64,000 nucleotides of DNA from Ectopseudomonas composti (GTDB taxonomy: Bacteria; Pseudomonadota; Gammaproteobacteria; Pseudomonadales; Pseudomonadaceae), in contig NZ_LSSW01000029.1 in the NCBI RefSeq assembly GCF_001567565.1, positions 682,001 to 746,000 of the forward strand. Reading direction: 5' to 3'. The translations under genes and the position numbers were made by a program. The notes beneath the pieces were generated by a model. The model worked only from the letters and a program-made list of their open reading frames with translations. It searched no databases and had not been told where the DNA came from. This document shows positions 49,962-58,973 of the stretch, piece by piece; positions within the stretch are counted from its first letter, which is position 1, and every line of letters begins with the position of its first letter.

Positions 49962-50785
49962 GTGCTACGCCCTCCGTCCATCACGAGGTTGGCGCCGTTC
50001 ATGTAGGTGGAGGCATCCGAGCACAGGAAGGCGATGGCGCCCCGGTACTCGTCAGCCGCTGCCATACGGCCCAGCGGGATCAGTTGCGTGAGCTTGCTGA
50101 CGAACACATCGTTCTGCCCGGCGTAGACACCGCCAGGCGAGAGCGCATTGCAACGCACACCCTGCTCGCACCAGTAGGTGGCGAGGTACTTGGTCAGGCC
50201 GATCAGGCCATGCTTGACCACTGAGTAAGTCACTGGTTTGACCGGCTGCTGCTCGGCCTCGCGCCCTTCGACCCGGTACAGACGCTGATCTGGCGCGATC
50301 ACGCCCAAGTCGGAGGCAATATTGACGATCACCCCGCGCCCCTGCCGCGCCATCTGCGCGCCGAACACCTTGGCGCAGTTGAACGCGCCGCCCAGGCCGG
50401 CATTGAGGTCGAGCTGCCACTGCTCCCAGGGGAAGTGCTCGAGACGAGAGAAGTCCTTGTCACCGGCGCTCTCCACCTTGGGGTTGCGTGCGGCATTGTT
50501 GATCAGGATGTCCACCCGACCATGCTTGGCTAACAGTTGCTGCTTAATGGTTTCAAGTACCTGCAGGTCGGTGATATCGACCACGTAGGTCGGCGCCTGA
50601 CAGCCGGTTTCCTCGGCCAACCTGGCGGCGTTGGCGGCCAGGGCTTCACCATTGATATCCAGCAGCACCGGGATTCCGCCGAGCCCGGCGATGGTCGCGG
50701 CATGCTGATACCCCAGCAGACCCGCGCCCCCGGTGATGACGGCCACGCGACCGTCCAGACGGAACAGACTGTCCACACTAGCCAT
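49955..50785 (-). CDS. SDR oxidoreductase, PtmA-like
   Basis: A 276-residue classical short-chain dehydrogenase with TGGAGLLG at 18-25, NNAARNPKVE, Ser158 and the catalytic Tyr187-x3-Lys191. It resembles PtmA-type SDRs from flagellin-modification clusters of Campylobacter and others, which act early in nonulosonic acid or related sugar synthesis. It overlaps the oxidoreductase gene before it and the methyltransferase after it by 8 and 7 bases. AGGTG lies seven bases before the ATG. Substrate unknown. Confidence 0.85.
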   Translation of the reverse strand: MASVDSLFRLDGRVAVITGGAGLLGYQHAATIAGLGGIPVLLDINGEALAANAARLAEETGCQAPTYVVDITDLQVLETIKQQLLAKHGRVDILINNAARNPKVESAGDKDFSRLEHFPWEQWQLDLNAGLGGAFNCAKVFGAQMARQGRGVIVNIASDLGVIAPDQRLYRVEGREAEQQPVKPVTYSVVKHGLIGLTKYLATYWCEQGVRCNALSPGGVYAGQNDVFVSKLTQLIPLGRMAAADEYRGAIAFLCSDASTYMNGANLVMDGGRSTW

Positions 50786-51833
50786 GCACGTTCACCTCGC
50801 TCAGCGCCACTTCCCTACCCTCCTTCAGCGAGCGCAGTGCCGCCAATGCCAGGCGAAGGCTCTGCAGGCCATCGTGCAAGCTCACCTGCGGTGTGGCCGA
50901 GCCGTTCACACAATCGAGAAAATGACGGGCCTGGGCCAGGAACATGTCGTTTCGCACGAAACCGGGGAAGTCATTTTCCTCGCTCAACTCGCCCTCGGCG
51001 CCATAAACGCGCAAGCGGTTGGCCAGTAGGTCGATCTCCGCATAGCCGGCATCACCGACGATCTTGAAGCAGCGCACCGGCGGGCGTTGCAGGTAATCCT
51101 GATGCAGCAAGATGGGAAAGCTGCCCACGGCGCCGTCACAGCGCATCAGTGACGAGGCGGTGTCTTCGACGTCGATCTCCAGATGGCTGAGTTGGCCGCC
51201 ATGGGTGACGATGCTGCGTGGCAGGCCGAAGAACCAGTAGATCAGATCCATCTCGTGAATCTGCGACAGGATCACCCCACCGCCCTGATCGGCACGCGCG
51301 GCGTACATCTGCCGGTAGTCCTCGTAGCGATGCCAGTTGGGCAGGTACTCGCCGATTTCCGAACGCACGCTCAGCAGGCGCCCGAAGAAGCCGCTGTCGA
51401 GCAAGGCCTTGAGGCGCTGCAAGCCTGGGTGGAAGCGGAAGTTGTAACCGACGTGGAACGGCAGACGGAGCTGCTCCACCTCGGCCAGCAACTGGTCGAT
51501 ACCGACAAGATCGCTGGCCAGCGGTTTTTCCATGAACACCGGTACACCGGCACGTACGCAGCCCAGTGCCACCGGCACATGCAGCGAGTTTGGGTTGCAG
51601 ATGAAAGCGGCATCTGGTTTTTCCGCCAGGGCCTCGGCTAGGTCGTGATGCACGACGATTGCATAGTCGTGCTCGAGGTCGGCGCCTTCGTCGACGGTCA
51701 GGTTGTCGCGCAGTTTGATACGTTGGCCACGCACGCGGTAGGCATGAACCTGCAGCTCATCACCGAGCAGTTGGCGCAGGTTGCGCAAATGGCGCTGGCC
51801 GATGCCACCCAGGCCACAGAACAGAATCTTCAC
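50778..51833 (-). CDS. Gfo/Idh/MocA-family oxidoreductase
   Basis: A 351-residue NAD(P)-dependent sugar dehydrogenase. GLGGIG at 7-12 binds the nucleotide, the catalytic motif FMEKP is at 100-104, and the substrate domain carries GYNFRFHPGLQRLK and SQIHEMDLIYWFFG. The start codon is GTG at 51833, overlapping the stop of the TIM-barrel gene (GTGA). Together with the following SDR and the preceding TIM-barrel and ThDP genes, it resembles an inositol-type or ketose-type enzyme set, but the glycan setting argues for a sugar precursor role. Confidence 0.88.
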   Translation of the reverse strand: MKILFCGLGGIGQRHLRNLRQLLGDELQVHAYRVRGQRIKLRDNLTVDEGADLEHDYAIVVHHDLAEALAEKPDAAFICNPNSLHVPVALGCVRAGVPVFMEKPLASDLVGIDQLLAEVEQLRLPFHVGYNFRFHPGLQRLKALLDSGFFGRLLSVRSEIGEYLPNWHRYEDYRQMYAARADQGGGVILSQIHEMDLIYWFFGLPRSIVTHGGQLSHLEIDVEDTASSLMRCDGAVGSFPILLHQDYLQRPPVRCFKIVGDAGYAEIDLLANRLRVYGAEGELSEENDFPGFVRNDMFLAQARHFLDCVNGSATPQVSLHDGLQSLRLALAALRSLKEGREVALSEVNVHG

Positions 51834-52717
51834 GATGTTTTTCTCTCGTTGAGGGCCGTACCGCGCAGCCAGTCGGATGCGAGTGCTGCCATTCTGGCGA
51901 GCCAGCGCGATTCGTCACCCGTTTCGCCACGGGCGACCTGCAGGATGAAGTCGCCACGATAGCCGTACTGGATCAGTTGCTCACGCAAGCTGGGAAAGTC
52001 GGTATCGCCCTCCCCCAACGGTACGGTAGTAGCACCCAGGCAGCGATCCTTGATGTGAACGCTGCCGACGCGCGTGCCATAGGCGTCAAATTCATCCGCC
52101 GGGCGATAGCCCAGCGACGCGCTGTTGCCAGCATCGTAGTTGACCTTTACCAGCGGGTGATCAAGTAGGTCGAGCAGCTCACGAAACGCCCGCGGCGCCA
52201 AGTCGGTTTCCAGGTGCAGTTCAACGCCATGGCGTTCGGCCTGCGGCAGCACCTGGCGCAGATTGGCCACCACCTGGTCGCGCTCGTTCTCGTCACAAAT
52301 GCGCGAGGCGTCGACGAAAGGCAACACCAGGCGTCCCACGCCCATTTCCGGGCAGATGCTCATCAGCCATTGCAGGCGTTCGATCAGCTCGGCGCTCTCG
52401 GCCTGACTGCAGCGCAGCAGCGGACGATCCATGAAATAGTCGGCGCAGATCGACACCACGGCGACACCGTGCTCAGCCAGCAGACCGCGCAGCTCCTCAC
52501 GCCCTTCGGCTGTCTCCAGCGGGTTGGCGCCCTCGCCGAACAGGTCATAGATCCACTCGATGCCGCGCAGGCCGATCTCGGCGGCGCGAGCAATTTCCAG
52601 GCGCCAGCCCTGACGCGGGAACGACTGGAAGCGCCCTTCTTCCGGGGCGCCCAGACGGCCCTGCATGGTGTAGAGGCCAGCGTCGGCGTATTGGCTCAGG
52701 TAGTCGCTCATCATCAT
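51830..52717 (-). CDS. Sugar phosphate isomerase/epimerase-family TIM barrel
   Basis: A 295-residue protein of the xylose isomerase-like TIM barrel family. Likely metal-binding acids and histidines lie in VELHLETD, VNYDAGN and GSVHIKDR. The mature start is one of three ATG codons in a row (52717, 52714, 52711). It overlaps the ThDP gene upstream and the oxidoreductase downstream by four bases each. A second barrel of the same family is fused to the NeuB-like enzyme encoded at 55699-57612. The reaction is unknown; the family does aldose-ketose isomerization, epimerization or dehydration. Confidence 0.85.
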   Translation of the reverse strand: MMMSDYLSQYADAGLYTMQGRLGAPEEGRFQSFPRQGWRLEIARAAEIGLRGIEWIYDLFGEGANPLETAEGREELRGLLAEHGVAVVSICADYFMDRPLLRCSQAESAELIERLQWLMSICPEMGVGRLVLPFVDASRICDENERDQVVANLRQVLPQAERHGVELHLETDLAPRAFRELLDLLDHPLVKVNYDAGNSASLGYRPADEFDAYGTRVGSVHIKDRCLGATTVPLGEGDTDFPSLREQLIQYGYRGDFILQVARGETGDESRWLARMAALASDWLRGTALNERKTS

Positions 52718-54504
52718 TCGTCCACCAGCGGAATCAGCATGTTGGCGCGCAATTCGTCACGCTCCAAAAAGGGAAACAGGTCTTCCAGCGGGTTGGAAAC
52801 CATGACGCCGTTCTGACCGATCTTCGAGGTGATGCGCGGGCCGATGGCCTGATCGGACTCGACCATTACTTCGCACAGTACCGGGCCCTCCAGCGCCAGC
52901 GCCTCATCGATGGCCTGACGCAGGTCGGACTTGCCATCGATACGAAGCACCGGCAGTCCGAAGGCGGTAGCCAGAGCGGAAATGTCCGGCAGGGTCATCC
53001 CGGAGTCCGGGTCACAACCGATGGTCTGCTTGAAGTAGCCACCTTGCGAGGCGCGAATCGAGGCATAGCCGTTGTTGTTGAGCACGAAGTACTTGATCGG
53101 CAGACGCAGACGGCGCACTACCTCCAGCTCCTGGATGTTCATGACGAAACCGCCATCGCCATCGACCGAGATGGTGCGGCGGCTGCCGCTACCCAGGCAG
53201 CCGCCGATGGAGGCCGGCAGGCCATAACCCATCGAGCCAAGACCACCGGTCGCCACGGCGCGCTGACCGCGCTTGAGACGCACAGACAGCCAGAAGGTGT
53301 CCAGCGCGGCGCCGGAACTGCCGGGGATGATCTGGTCGCCCTCAGCCATCGCCTCGGACAGGGTTTCGCTAAAGACGTAAGTGTTCACGTAGTCGCTGGG
53401 TTTGCGGTACTCGGGCAGCACCACCGGGTAGGCGGCCTTCCAGGCCTGACAGCGCTCGCGCCAGCTTTGACAATCCAGCGCCTGCGCACCACTGGCGGCC
53501 AGGAGTTGCTGCATGAACGCTCGCGCATCGCAGACGAAGCGCTCGTCCGGCATATCGCCCAGTTTGGCGATTTCCGCCGGATCGATGTCCACCACCACGA
53601 TTTCGGCCTGACGCGCGAAGTGGCTGCGGTTGAAGCCGGTGATGGAAAAGTCCATGCGACAACCGATGGCCAAGACCAGGTCGGCGTTCTGCACGCTGAA
53701 GTTGGCACCACGTTGGGCCACGGTGCCACAACGGCCAACATAGAGCGGATGCTCGTATTCGAGCAGATCGGCGCCGATCCAGGTGGTCAGCGTCGGCAGC
53801 CCCAGCGTCTCGATCAGCTCGCGCATGGCTACCTCGCCACCGGCGGCATGCACGCCGTTACCCACCAGTAGCACGGGGCGCTTAGCCTGACGCAAGCGTT
53901 GCACCAGTCTTTGAACAGCAGAGTCGTCGGGAGCCAAAGGCTGCGTATCCACCTCAGGCGTGTAGCCAACAAGCTGCTCCGGTGCGATCTCGGTGGCCTG
54001 CACATCCAGCGGTACATCCAGCCACACCGGGCCTTTGCGACCGCTGAGCATCAGGTGCAGCGCCTTCTCCAACTCATAGCGCACGCGCAGCGGATCAAGC
54101 AGGGATACCGCGTATTTGGTCAGAGGCGTGACCACGCTGACGATATCCAGCTCCTGAGTACCGAGTTGGCGTAGGCCGCTATCGCCCTTGAGGTCGGCAC
54201 GCTTGACCTGTCCGGAGACGAACAGCGCCGGAGTCGACTCGAACCAGGCACCGGCCAGGCCGGTGATGGCATTGGTTGCGCCCGGCCCGGAGGTCACCAG
54301 GCAGGCACCGAATTTACCACTGGTGCGCGCGTAGCCTTCGGCGGCAATCGCCGCACCCTGCTCATGAAGCATGCTCACGGCAGTCAGTCGCGGTTGACGA
54401 AACAAGGCGTTGTTGAGGTGCATGGCCCCGCCACCCGGCAGGAAGAAAACATGGCCGACGCCCTGGTTGGCAATGAAATCGAAGATGTAATCGGCGACAC
54501 GCAT
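52714..54504 (-). CDS. Thiamine-diphosphate enzyme, acetolactate synthase-like (YerE-type candidate)
   Basis: A 596-residue three-domain ThDP enzyme: a Pyr domain with catalytic Glu48 in MLHEQGAAIAAEGYAR, a central FAD/DHS-type domain (about 195-330), and a PP domain with the ThDP motif DGDGGFVMN...NNNGY. It is homologous to acetolactate synthase but stands alone with no small regulatory subunit. In yersiniose synthesis the related YerE joins an acetyl unit from pyruvate to C4 of CDP-3,6-dideoxy-4-hexulose. The RfbFGH genes here would make a compatible substrate. Alternatives are an IolD-like hydrolase or a transfer to another ketose. ATG 54504 fits better than GTG 54513. Confidence 0.85.
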   Translation of the reverse strand: MRVADYIFDFIANQGVGHVFFLPGGGAMHLNNALFRQPRLTAVSMLHEQGAAIAAEGYARTSGKFGACLVTSGPGATNAITGLAGAWFESTPALFVSGQVKRADLKGDSGLRQLGTQELDIVSVVTPLTKYAVSLLDPLRVRYELEKALHLMLSGRKGPVWLDVPLDVQATEIAPEQLVGYTPEVDTQPLAPDDSAVQRLVQRLRQAKRPVLLVGNGVHAAGGEVAMRELIETLGLPTLTTWIGADLLEYEHPLYVGRCGTVAQRGANFSVQNADLVLAIGCRMDFSITGFNRSHFARQAEIVVVDIDPAEIAKLGDMPDERFVCDARAFMQQLLAASGAQALDCQSWRERCQAWKAAYPVVLPEYRKPSDYVNTYVFSETLSEAMAEGDQIIPGSSGAALDTFWLSVRLKRGQRAVATGGLGSMGYGLPASIGGCLGSGSRRTISVDGDGGFVMNIQELEVVRRLRLPIKYFVLNNNGYASIRASQGGYFKQTIGCDPDSGMTLPDISALATAFGLPVLRIDGKSDLRQAIDEALALEGPVLCEVMVESDQAIGPRITSKIGQNGVMVSNPLEDLFPFLERDELRANMLIPLVDE

Positions 54505-54509
54505 AGGGA

Positions 54510-55706
54510 TCACTCGGCAAAAGAATGCTGGGGGAGTCGGTCATTGGGAACGGCATAGAGCACTAGATCCCACCCCTCGGCTAGATGCGGACCAAGACGG
54601 AAGTGGTAGCACGGTTGATAGGCGTGCAGTTGCAGCAGGATCGTCCACAGATGGTTCTGCTCGTGATAGACGCACACCGCAATCAGCGGCTGTCGCTCAA
54701 TGATCAGCTTGCGCCCGCCTTCGAGACACTGCGGCTCGAAACCTTCGATATCGATTTTGATGAAGGTGGGCGGCGCGATACGCTCGCAAAGCGTATCCAG
54801 CGTGGTCACCGTGACCCGCTCACTACCACTGCCCACGCGTGCGGCCGGACCGCCCTGGGCCTCGATCAGCACCTCACCGCAAGCATCCCCTACCGCCAGT
54901 TGGTGGGCATGAAAACTGCCGCGGCCTTGCAGACGCAGCAGGGTATTGAGCAAAGCCTGATAGTTGCTTGACGAGGGCTCGAACGAATGAATTTCGTGAA
55001 AGGGCCGACCACTTTCAAGATAGCCCAACACCGAGTCACCGTTGAAGGCACCGATGTCGTACACCACCTCATCGGCATATTCGTTACTGAAATAGCGGTC
55101 GAAATAGATCGCCTGCGGCGCTGCAGGTGGCAGCAGGTTGTAGTCGAGAAACAGTCGCCATTCGATGTGGTCAACGAACAGGCGTCGCGATTCATCGTCC
55201 CCCAGCAAGCCGAAGGCCGTGCGGATGCGCTTGGCATCAGCCAGCACCTTCTCTGGCAAATCCAGGGAATAATGCGGCAGAAAGCTCTGCGGATAACGCC
55301 AGGCCAGATGACCGAACAGAGCGATTCGCTCGAAACCCAGAGCCTGCAGCGGGCCCAGGCGGTCGATCATGCGGTCGGTCGCTTCGCCGCACCAGATGGT
55401 CGCGATCACGCCCGGCAGCGGCCCCTGCCATTGCTGGGCCAGCGTAGCGGGTGCTAACACCGGCACCCGCTCGATCTGCGTGCCCCACAACGCGGGGTTG
55501 TTGTCGATGAAGGCCTCTGGCTTGACACCCATAGCCTGCAGCACGGCCAATGCTTTGCGCCCCAGGTTGCCGGCACCGAACAGGATGAATGGCTGATCCA
55601 GCCCACCGAGCAAACAATCTAGGGTTTGCTCCTGTCGCCTGCGCACCGCGTCGAGCGGCTCGGCGAGCAGTCGCTCCAGGCGCTGCGTGAGGGTTTCGCT
55701 ATGCAT
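54510..55706 (-). CDS. FkbM-family methyltransferase with N-terminal nucleotide-binding domain
   Basis: A 398-residue two-domain protein. Residues 38-150 form a Rossmann-like part with FGAGNLGR (43-50) and FIDNNPALWG, as found in sugar C- or O-methyltransferase partner domains. Residues 225-390 form the FkbM SAM-dependent methyltransferase with VVYDIGAFNGDS, EPSSSNYQ and FIKIDIEGFEP. FkbM enzymes usually O-methylate sugars. ATG 55706 has GAGG eight bases upstream and overlaps the NeuB gene by eight bases. Probable role: O-methylation of a sugar in the glycan. Confidence 0.87.
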   Translation of the reverse strand: MHSETLTQRLERLLAEPLDAVRRRQEQTLDCLLGGLDQPFILFGAGNLGRKALAVLQAMGVKPEAFIDNNPALWGTQIERVPVLAPATLAQQWQGPLPGVIATIWCGEATDRMIDRLGPLQALGFERIALFGHLAWRYPQSFLPHYSLDLPEKVLADAKRIRTAFGLLGDDESRRLFVDHIEWRLFLDYNLLPPAAPQAIYFDRYFSNEYADEVVYDIGAFNGDSVLGYLESGRPFHEIHSFEPSSSNYQALLNTLLRLQGRGSFHAHQLAVGDACGEVLIEAQGGPAARVGSGSERVTVTTLDTLCERIAPPTFIKIDIEGFEPQCLEGGRKLIIERQPLIAVCVYHEQNHLWTILLQLHAYQPCYHFRLGPHLAEGWDLVLYAVPNDRLPQHSFAE

Positions 55707-57612
55707 GGCTGCTGCCTCGCAGTGATTGCAGGTAACGCAAAGCCGACCAGAACCCTGCGCCATGATCCTTGTGCCCCTGCCAAACCTCGGGGATGAAGCT
55801 GACCTGTGGATGCTGGCGAATCTGCGCCCAAGTGGCCGGCCAGTCGATGTCGCCGGTACCCATCAGCACGCCTTCACCGTTGGTGCCTTTGGCATCGGCC
55901 ACGTGCAGGTGCGCAGAATGCGGCAGCAGCAGGGCCAGCGCTTGCTGAAAATCGAGACCGAAGTGGAAGCAGGTCATTTGCAGGTGCGACAGATCCAGGC
56001 ATAGGCGCAGACCGTGCTCACGCGCTTGGGCGGCCAGTTCCTCGGGCATCATGAAGATGTTCTGGTGACGCTGACCGCCGAAGTGCCAGGGGAACGGCGC
56101 CATGTTCTGCGGGATCAGTTCGGTTCCGGCGAAATCCACCTGGCGGCAGGCTTCGTGGAAGCGCTCGTAGAGTTCAGGGCGCATGGCCAGCGGACGCGGC
56201 TCGTCGGCGGAAAAGCCACCGATGTTGGCCACGATCAAACGCGCATCGGCGTTGGGGAAGAACTCACCAATCTGCAGGGTCGCGTCCACCACACGCTGCA
56301 GGTTATCGATCGAGCGCTGGCGATAGATCGGATCATCCGAGGCCAGATCCAGTAACTCGCTGTTCTCGAACAGCTCCGGCGCATGCACCACCAGGCGCGA
56401 ACAGTCGACCTCGGCGAGAAACGTCTGTGGTTTGAGGCTGAGGTCACGGTAGGACAGGTGGAACTCGAACAGATCCGGGTTGATCCGCCGGCGGTAATCG
56501 AGGAAGTCGTGATAGCGCACCGGCACGCCCCAGCGAATAGGCAGCTCGAACGCCAGACGTTGCTCCTGAGCCTGCTCGCTGAGATCGCTGTCGAAGAGAA
56601 AATCGCCTAGGGCGATATCGCGCGCTGCCGGTTTGCCCAGCAGCTCCGGCAAGCGATACGGAGGCAGGCCCTGACCAGGGCTGGCGATGCGCAGCATCGA
56701 CGCCTCCAGAACGGTGCCGCGAGCAATATCACGTGCGGCGATCACGCTCTTGCCGAGGTTCTCGCGGTTGAGCAGCTCGCCCTGGCTGGCATGGCGAGCT
56801 GGGCCTTGCCAGGGCAAGGCCAGCTCCAGTTGGCGGATGCCGTCGACCAGTTGGCGGAATTCGCCCGGCTCCAGACTGGCCAGGTGATCCGGCCCCTCCA
56901 TGCCGCGATCCAGGGTGATGTGGCGTTCCACCAACTTGGCACCCAGCGCCACGGCGCCGAGGGTGATGGCGATACCGCGCTCATGCCCGGAGTAGCCGAT
57001 CAATCCGTGCAGCTCCTGCAGGCGCTGCAGATAACCGAGCTGAATGTCCGACTCAGGCGCCGGGTAGGCACTGTTGCAATGCAGCAGTGCGAACGGCGTA
57101 CCGAGCGTCTTGAGCTGCTCGATGGCGCGCACGATTTCATGCTCGAAGGACATCCCAGTGGAGAGAATCAGCGGCTTGCCCAGACTGGCGGCCTTGGCGA
57201 TCAAGTAGGGGTTGCACAGATCCGCCGAGGCAATCTTCAGTGCCGCAACATCGAAGCTGGCCAGCGCATCGACGCTGGGTTCATCCCACGGAGTGCACAG
57301 GTAGGTGATGCCTTTCTGCGCACAATAGGCACGCACATGGCGGTGCTCGTCGAGGCTGAGTTCTACCTTGTCCAACAAGTCCTGAATGTACTCGACGCCC
57401 AGATCCTCGGCACGCGAGCCATCGGCCTTGCGCCGATACAAGGCGTCCCGGTTGCGCAACTGGAACTTGACGCAATCAGCACCGGCCTCGATAGCCGCGT
57501 CTACCAGTTGCCGCGCCAGCGCCAGCGAGCCGTTGTGATTGTTGCCGACTTCGGCGATGACGTAGACGCGCTCGCCGCCAAGCGCGAAGCCGTCAATGTG
57601 AAATTGGGTCAT
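55699..57612 (-). CDS. NeuB-like sialic acid synthase fused to a TIM-barrel isomerase-like domain
   Basis: A 637-residue fusion. The first 265 residues match PEP-dependent nonulosonate synthases (AEVGNNHNG, VKFQ, KIASADL, LSTGMS, CNSAYP, GYSGH, ERHITLDR). A SAF (antifreeze-like) domain follows at about 275-340 (VIAARDIARGTVLEASML). The C-terminal 290 residues are a xylose isomerase-like barrel (EFHLSYRDLSL, VDCSRLVVHAPELF, HVADAKGTNGEG). The NeuB part condenses PEP with a sugar to give a nine-carbon or similar ulosonic acid. The barrel may make or isomerize the substrate. ATG 57612 overlaps the kinase stop (ATGA). No CMP-sugar synthetase lies in the window. Confidence 0.9.
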   Translation of the reverse strand: MTQFHIDGFALGGERVYVIAEVGNNHNGSLALARQLVDAAIEAGADCVKFQLRNRDALYRRKADGSRAEDLGVEYIQDLLDKVELSLDEHRHVRAYCAQKGITYLCTPWDEPSVDALASFDVAALKIASADLCNPYLIAKAASLGKPLILSTGMSFEHEIVRAIEQLKTLGTPFALLHCNSAYPAPESDIQLGYLQRLQELHGLIGYSGHERGIAITLGAVALGAKLVERHITLDRGMEGPDHLASLEPGEFRQLVDGIRQLELALPWQGPARHASQGELLNRENLGKSVIAARDIARGTVLEASMLRIASPGQGLPPYRLPELLGKPAARDIALGDFLFDSDLSEQAQEQRLAFELPIRWGVPVRYHDFLDYRRRINPDLFEFHLSYRDLSLKPQTFLAEVDCSRLVVHAPELFENSELLDLASDDPIYRQRSIDNLQRVVDATLQIGEFFPNADARLIVANIGGFSADEPRPLAMRPELYERFHEACRQVDFAGTELIPQNMAPFPWHFGGQRHQNIFMMPEELAAQAREHGLRLCLDLSHLQMTCFHFGLDFQQALALLLPHSAHLHVADAKGTNGEGVLMGTGDIDWPATWAQIRQHPQVSFIPEVWQGHKDHGAGFWSALRYLQSLRGSSHA

Positions 57613-58973
57613 TGGATTTTCGTTCGCCATGAGGTCACGCCGCTCGATTCGAAGCGGAAGTTCTGGGTCTGACAGCCCAGCGCGCCGACGGCGTTGATCA
57701 CACGCTGGCGGTGCTGGGGCTGGACGTAGAACAGGAAAAAACCGCCGCCGCCAGCGCCCAGCAGCTTGCCGCCGCAGGCCCCAGCAGCCAGGGCGGCTGC
57801 ATAGATGTCGTCGAGTCGGCCATCGCTGATGGCCGAGGAAAAACGCTTCTTCAACTGCCAGGCTTCATCCAGGCAGGTGCCGAACGCCTTGAGCTCGCCC
57901 CGGATAAGAAAGTGGTGCATGCGCCGGCACAGGGTGACGCTGGCGCTGAGCAGTTCGGTTTGCGACAGCTCGGCCTCGATTTCCTCGCGCTGCAGTTCGT
58001 GCAGGCGCCCGGAGTCATGGGAGATACCGGTGTCGCACAGCACCAAGCAGGACTCCAGCTCATTGCGGATGGCGTCTTCCAGACGAATCGGGTGCACGAG
58101 ATTGCGCTGATTTTCGAACTCGATCAGGTTGAAACCGCCGAACGCCGAGGCGTACTGATCCTGCCAGCCACCGGCGATACCGAAACACAGGCGCTCGGCC
58201 TGGAATGCAAGCTCGGCGATTTCGTAAGTGTTCCAGCGATCCTGACGCAGCTCGTTGAACACGGCGATGGTCGCGGTGGTGGCCGCCGATGAGCCGCCCA
58301 GGCCAGAGCCAACGGGGAAGTCCGAACGCAGGTAGAGATCGAAGCCATACTTGGGCTTGATCACCGCGACGATGGTGGCCAGCAGGCTCTTCTCCGGCGC
58401 GGCCAGCAACTCGGCCAGGGAGCTGTAATGCTCTTCGCGTTTCAGGTCTTCAGCGAAGATGCTGATGCACCCATCGTCACGTGGGATCAACGTGGCATGG
58501 GCATACAGCCCCACGGTGCAACTGAGCACCGCCGCGGAGTGGTCGATGAAGAAATAGGTGAGATCGGCACCGCCGCCGCAGAAGCTCATCCGCACCGGTG
58601 CGCGAGCACGCGCCAGGACAGGCACCTCGGCGCTGGCGGCCATCTGCCGGGTGTACACCTCAACCAGGCGGCCTTGCTCGTCCAAACCCGGCAAGGCAAT
58701 GTAGCCCAGGTCGAATGCCTTGAGCAGATCCTCACGCGGCACGCCAACCTGCACCGAGCGAAACTCCTCGTTCATGCAGGCGGTCACTGGCTCGTCCGTT
58801 TTACCGCCTTGCAGCAGATGGCGGCGCACATCTCCGTTGGTCACGACCCCCAGCAATCGCATGTGCTCGTCCACCACGAAGGCAATCTGCAGGGCGCCGG
58901 CCTCGATGCATTCGACCGCGTCTAGGATGCTCTGCCGTTCGCGGATGCTGAGGGTTTGTACGAGCACGCTCAT
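57609..58973 (-). CDS. CBS-domain pair fused to a GHMP sugar kinase
   Basis: A 454-residue fusion. Residues 1-110 form a CBS pair (ECIEAGALQIAFVVDEHMRLLGVVTNGDVRRHL). Residues 118-454 form a GHMP kinase of the HddA type (heptose/hexose-1-kinase), with RAPVRMSFCGGGADLTYFF and the ATP motif PVGSGLGGSSA at 220-230 and LLGAGGGGFFLF near the end. CBS pairs of this form are more often fused to nucleotidyltransferases of the PtmE type. Here the nucleotidyltransferase is the next gene upstream, with a four-base overlap. The likely product is a sugar 1-phosphate. CBS could sense an adenine nucleotide. Substrate unknown. Confidence 0.88.
   Translation of the reverse strand: MSVLVQTLSIRERQSILDAVECIEAGALQIAFVVDEHMRLLGVVTNGDVRRHLLQGGKTDEPVTACMNEEFRSVQVGVPREDLLKAFDLGYIALPGLDEQGRLVEVYTRQMAASAEVPVLARARAPVRMSFCGGGADLTYFFIDHSAAVLSCTVGLYAHATLIPRDDGCISIFAEDLKREEHYSSLAELLAAPEKSLLATIVAVIKPKYGFDLYLRSDFPVGSGLGGSSAATTATIAVFNELRQDRWNTYEIAELAFQAERLCFGIAGGWQDQYASAFGGFNLIEFENQRNLVHPIRLEDAIRNELESCLVLCDTGISHDSGRLHELQREEIEAELSQTELLSASVTLCRRMHHFLIRGELKAFGTCLDEAWQLKKRFSSAISDGRLDDIYAAALAAGACGGKLLGAGGGGFFLFYVQPQHRQRVINAVGALGCQTQNFRFESSGVTSWRTKIQ

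Noticed and set aside
49955..54504. A myo-inositol catabolism operon
   Set aside because: No transporter, IolB or IolC, and all genes overlap with glycan genes. Kept only as a comparison in the findings.
52714..54504. Acetolactate synthase for branched amino acids
   Set aside because: No small subunit gene, and the gene lies inside a sugar operon.
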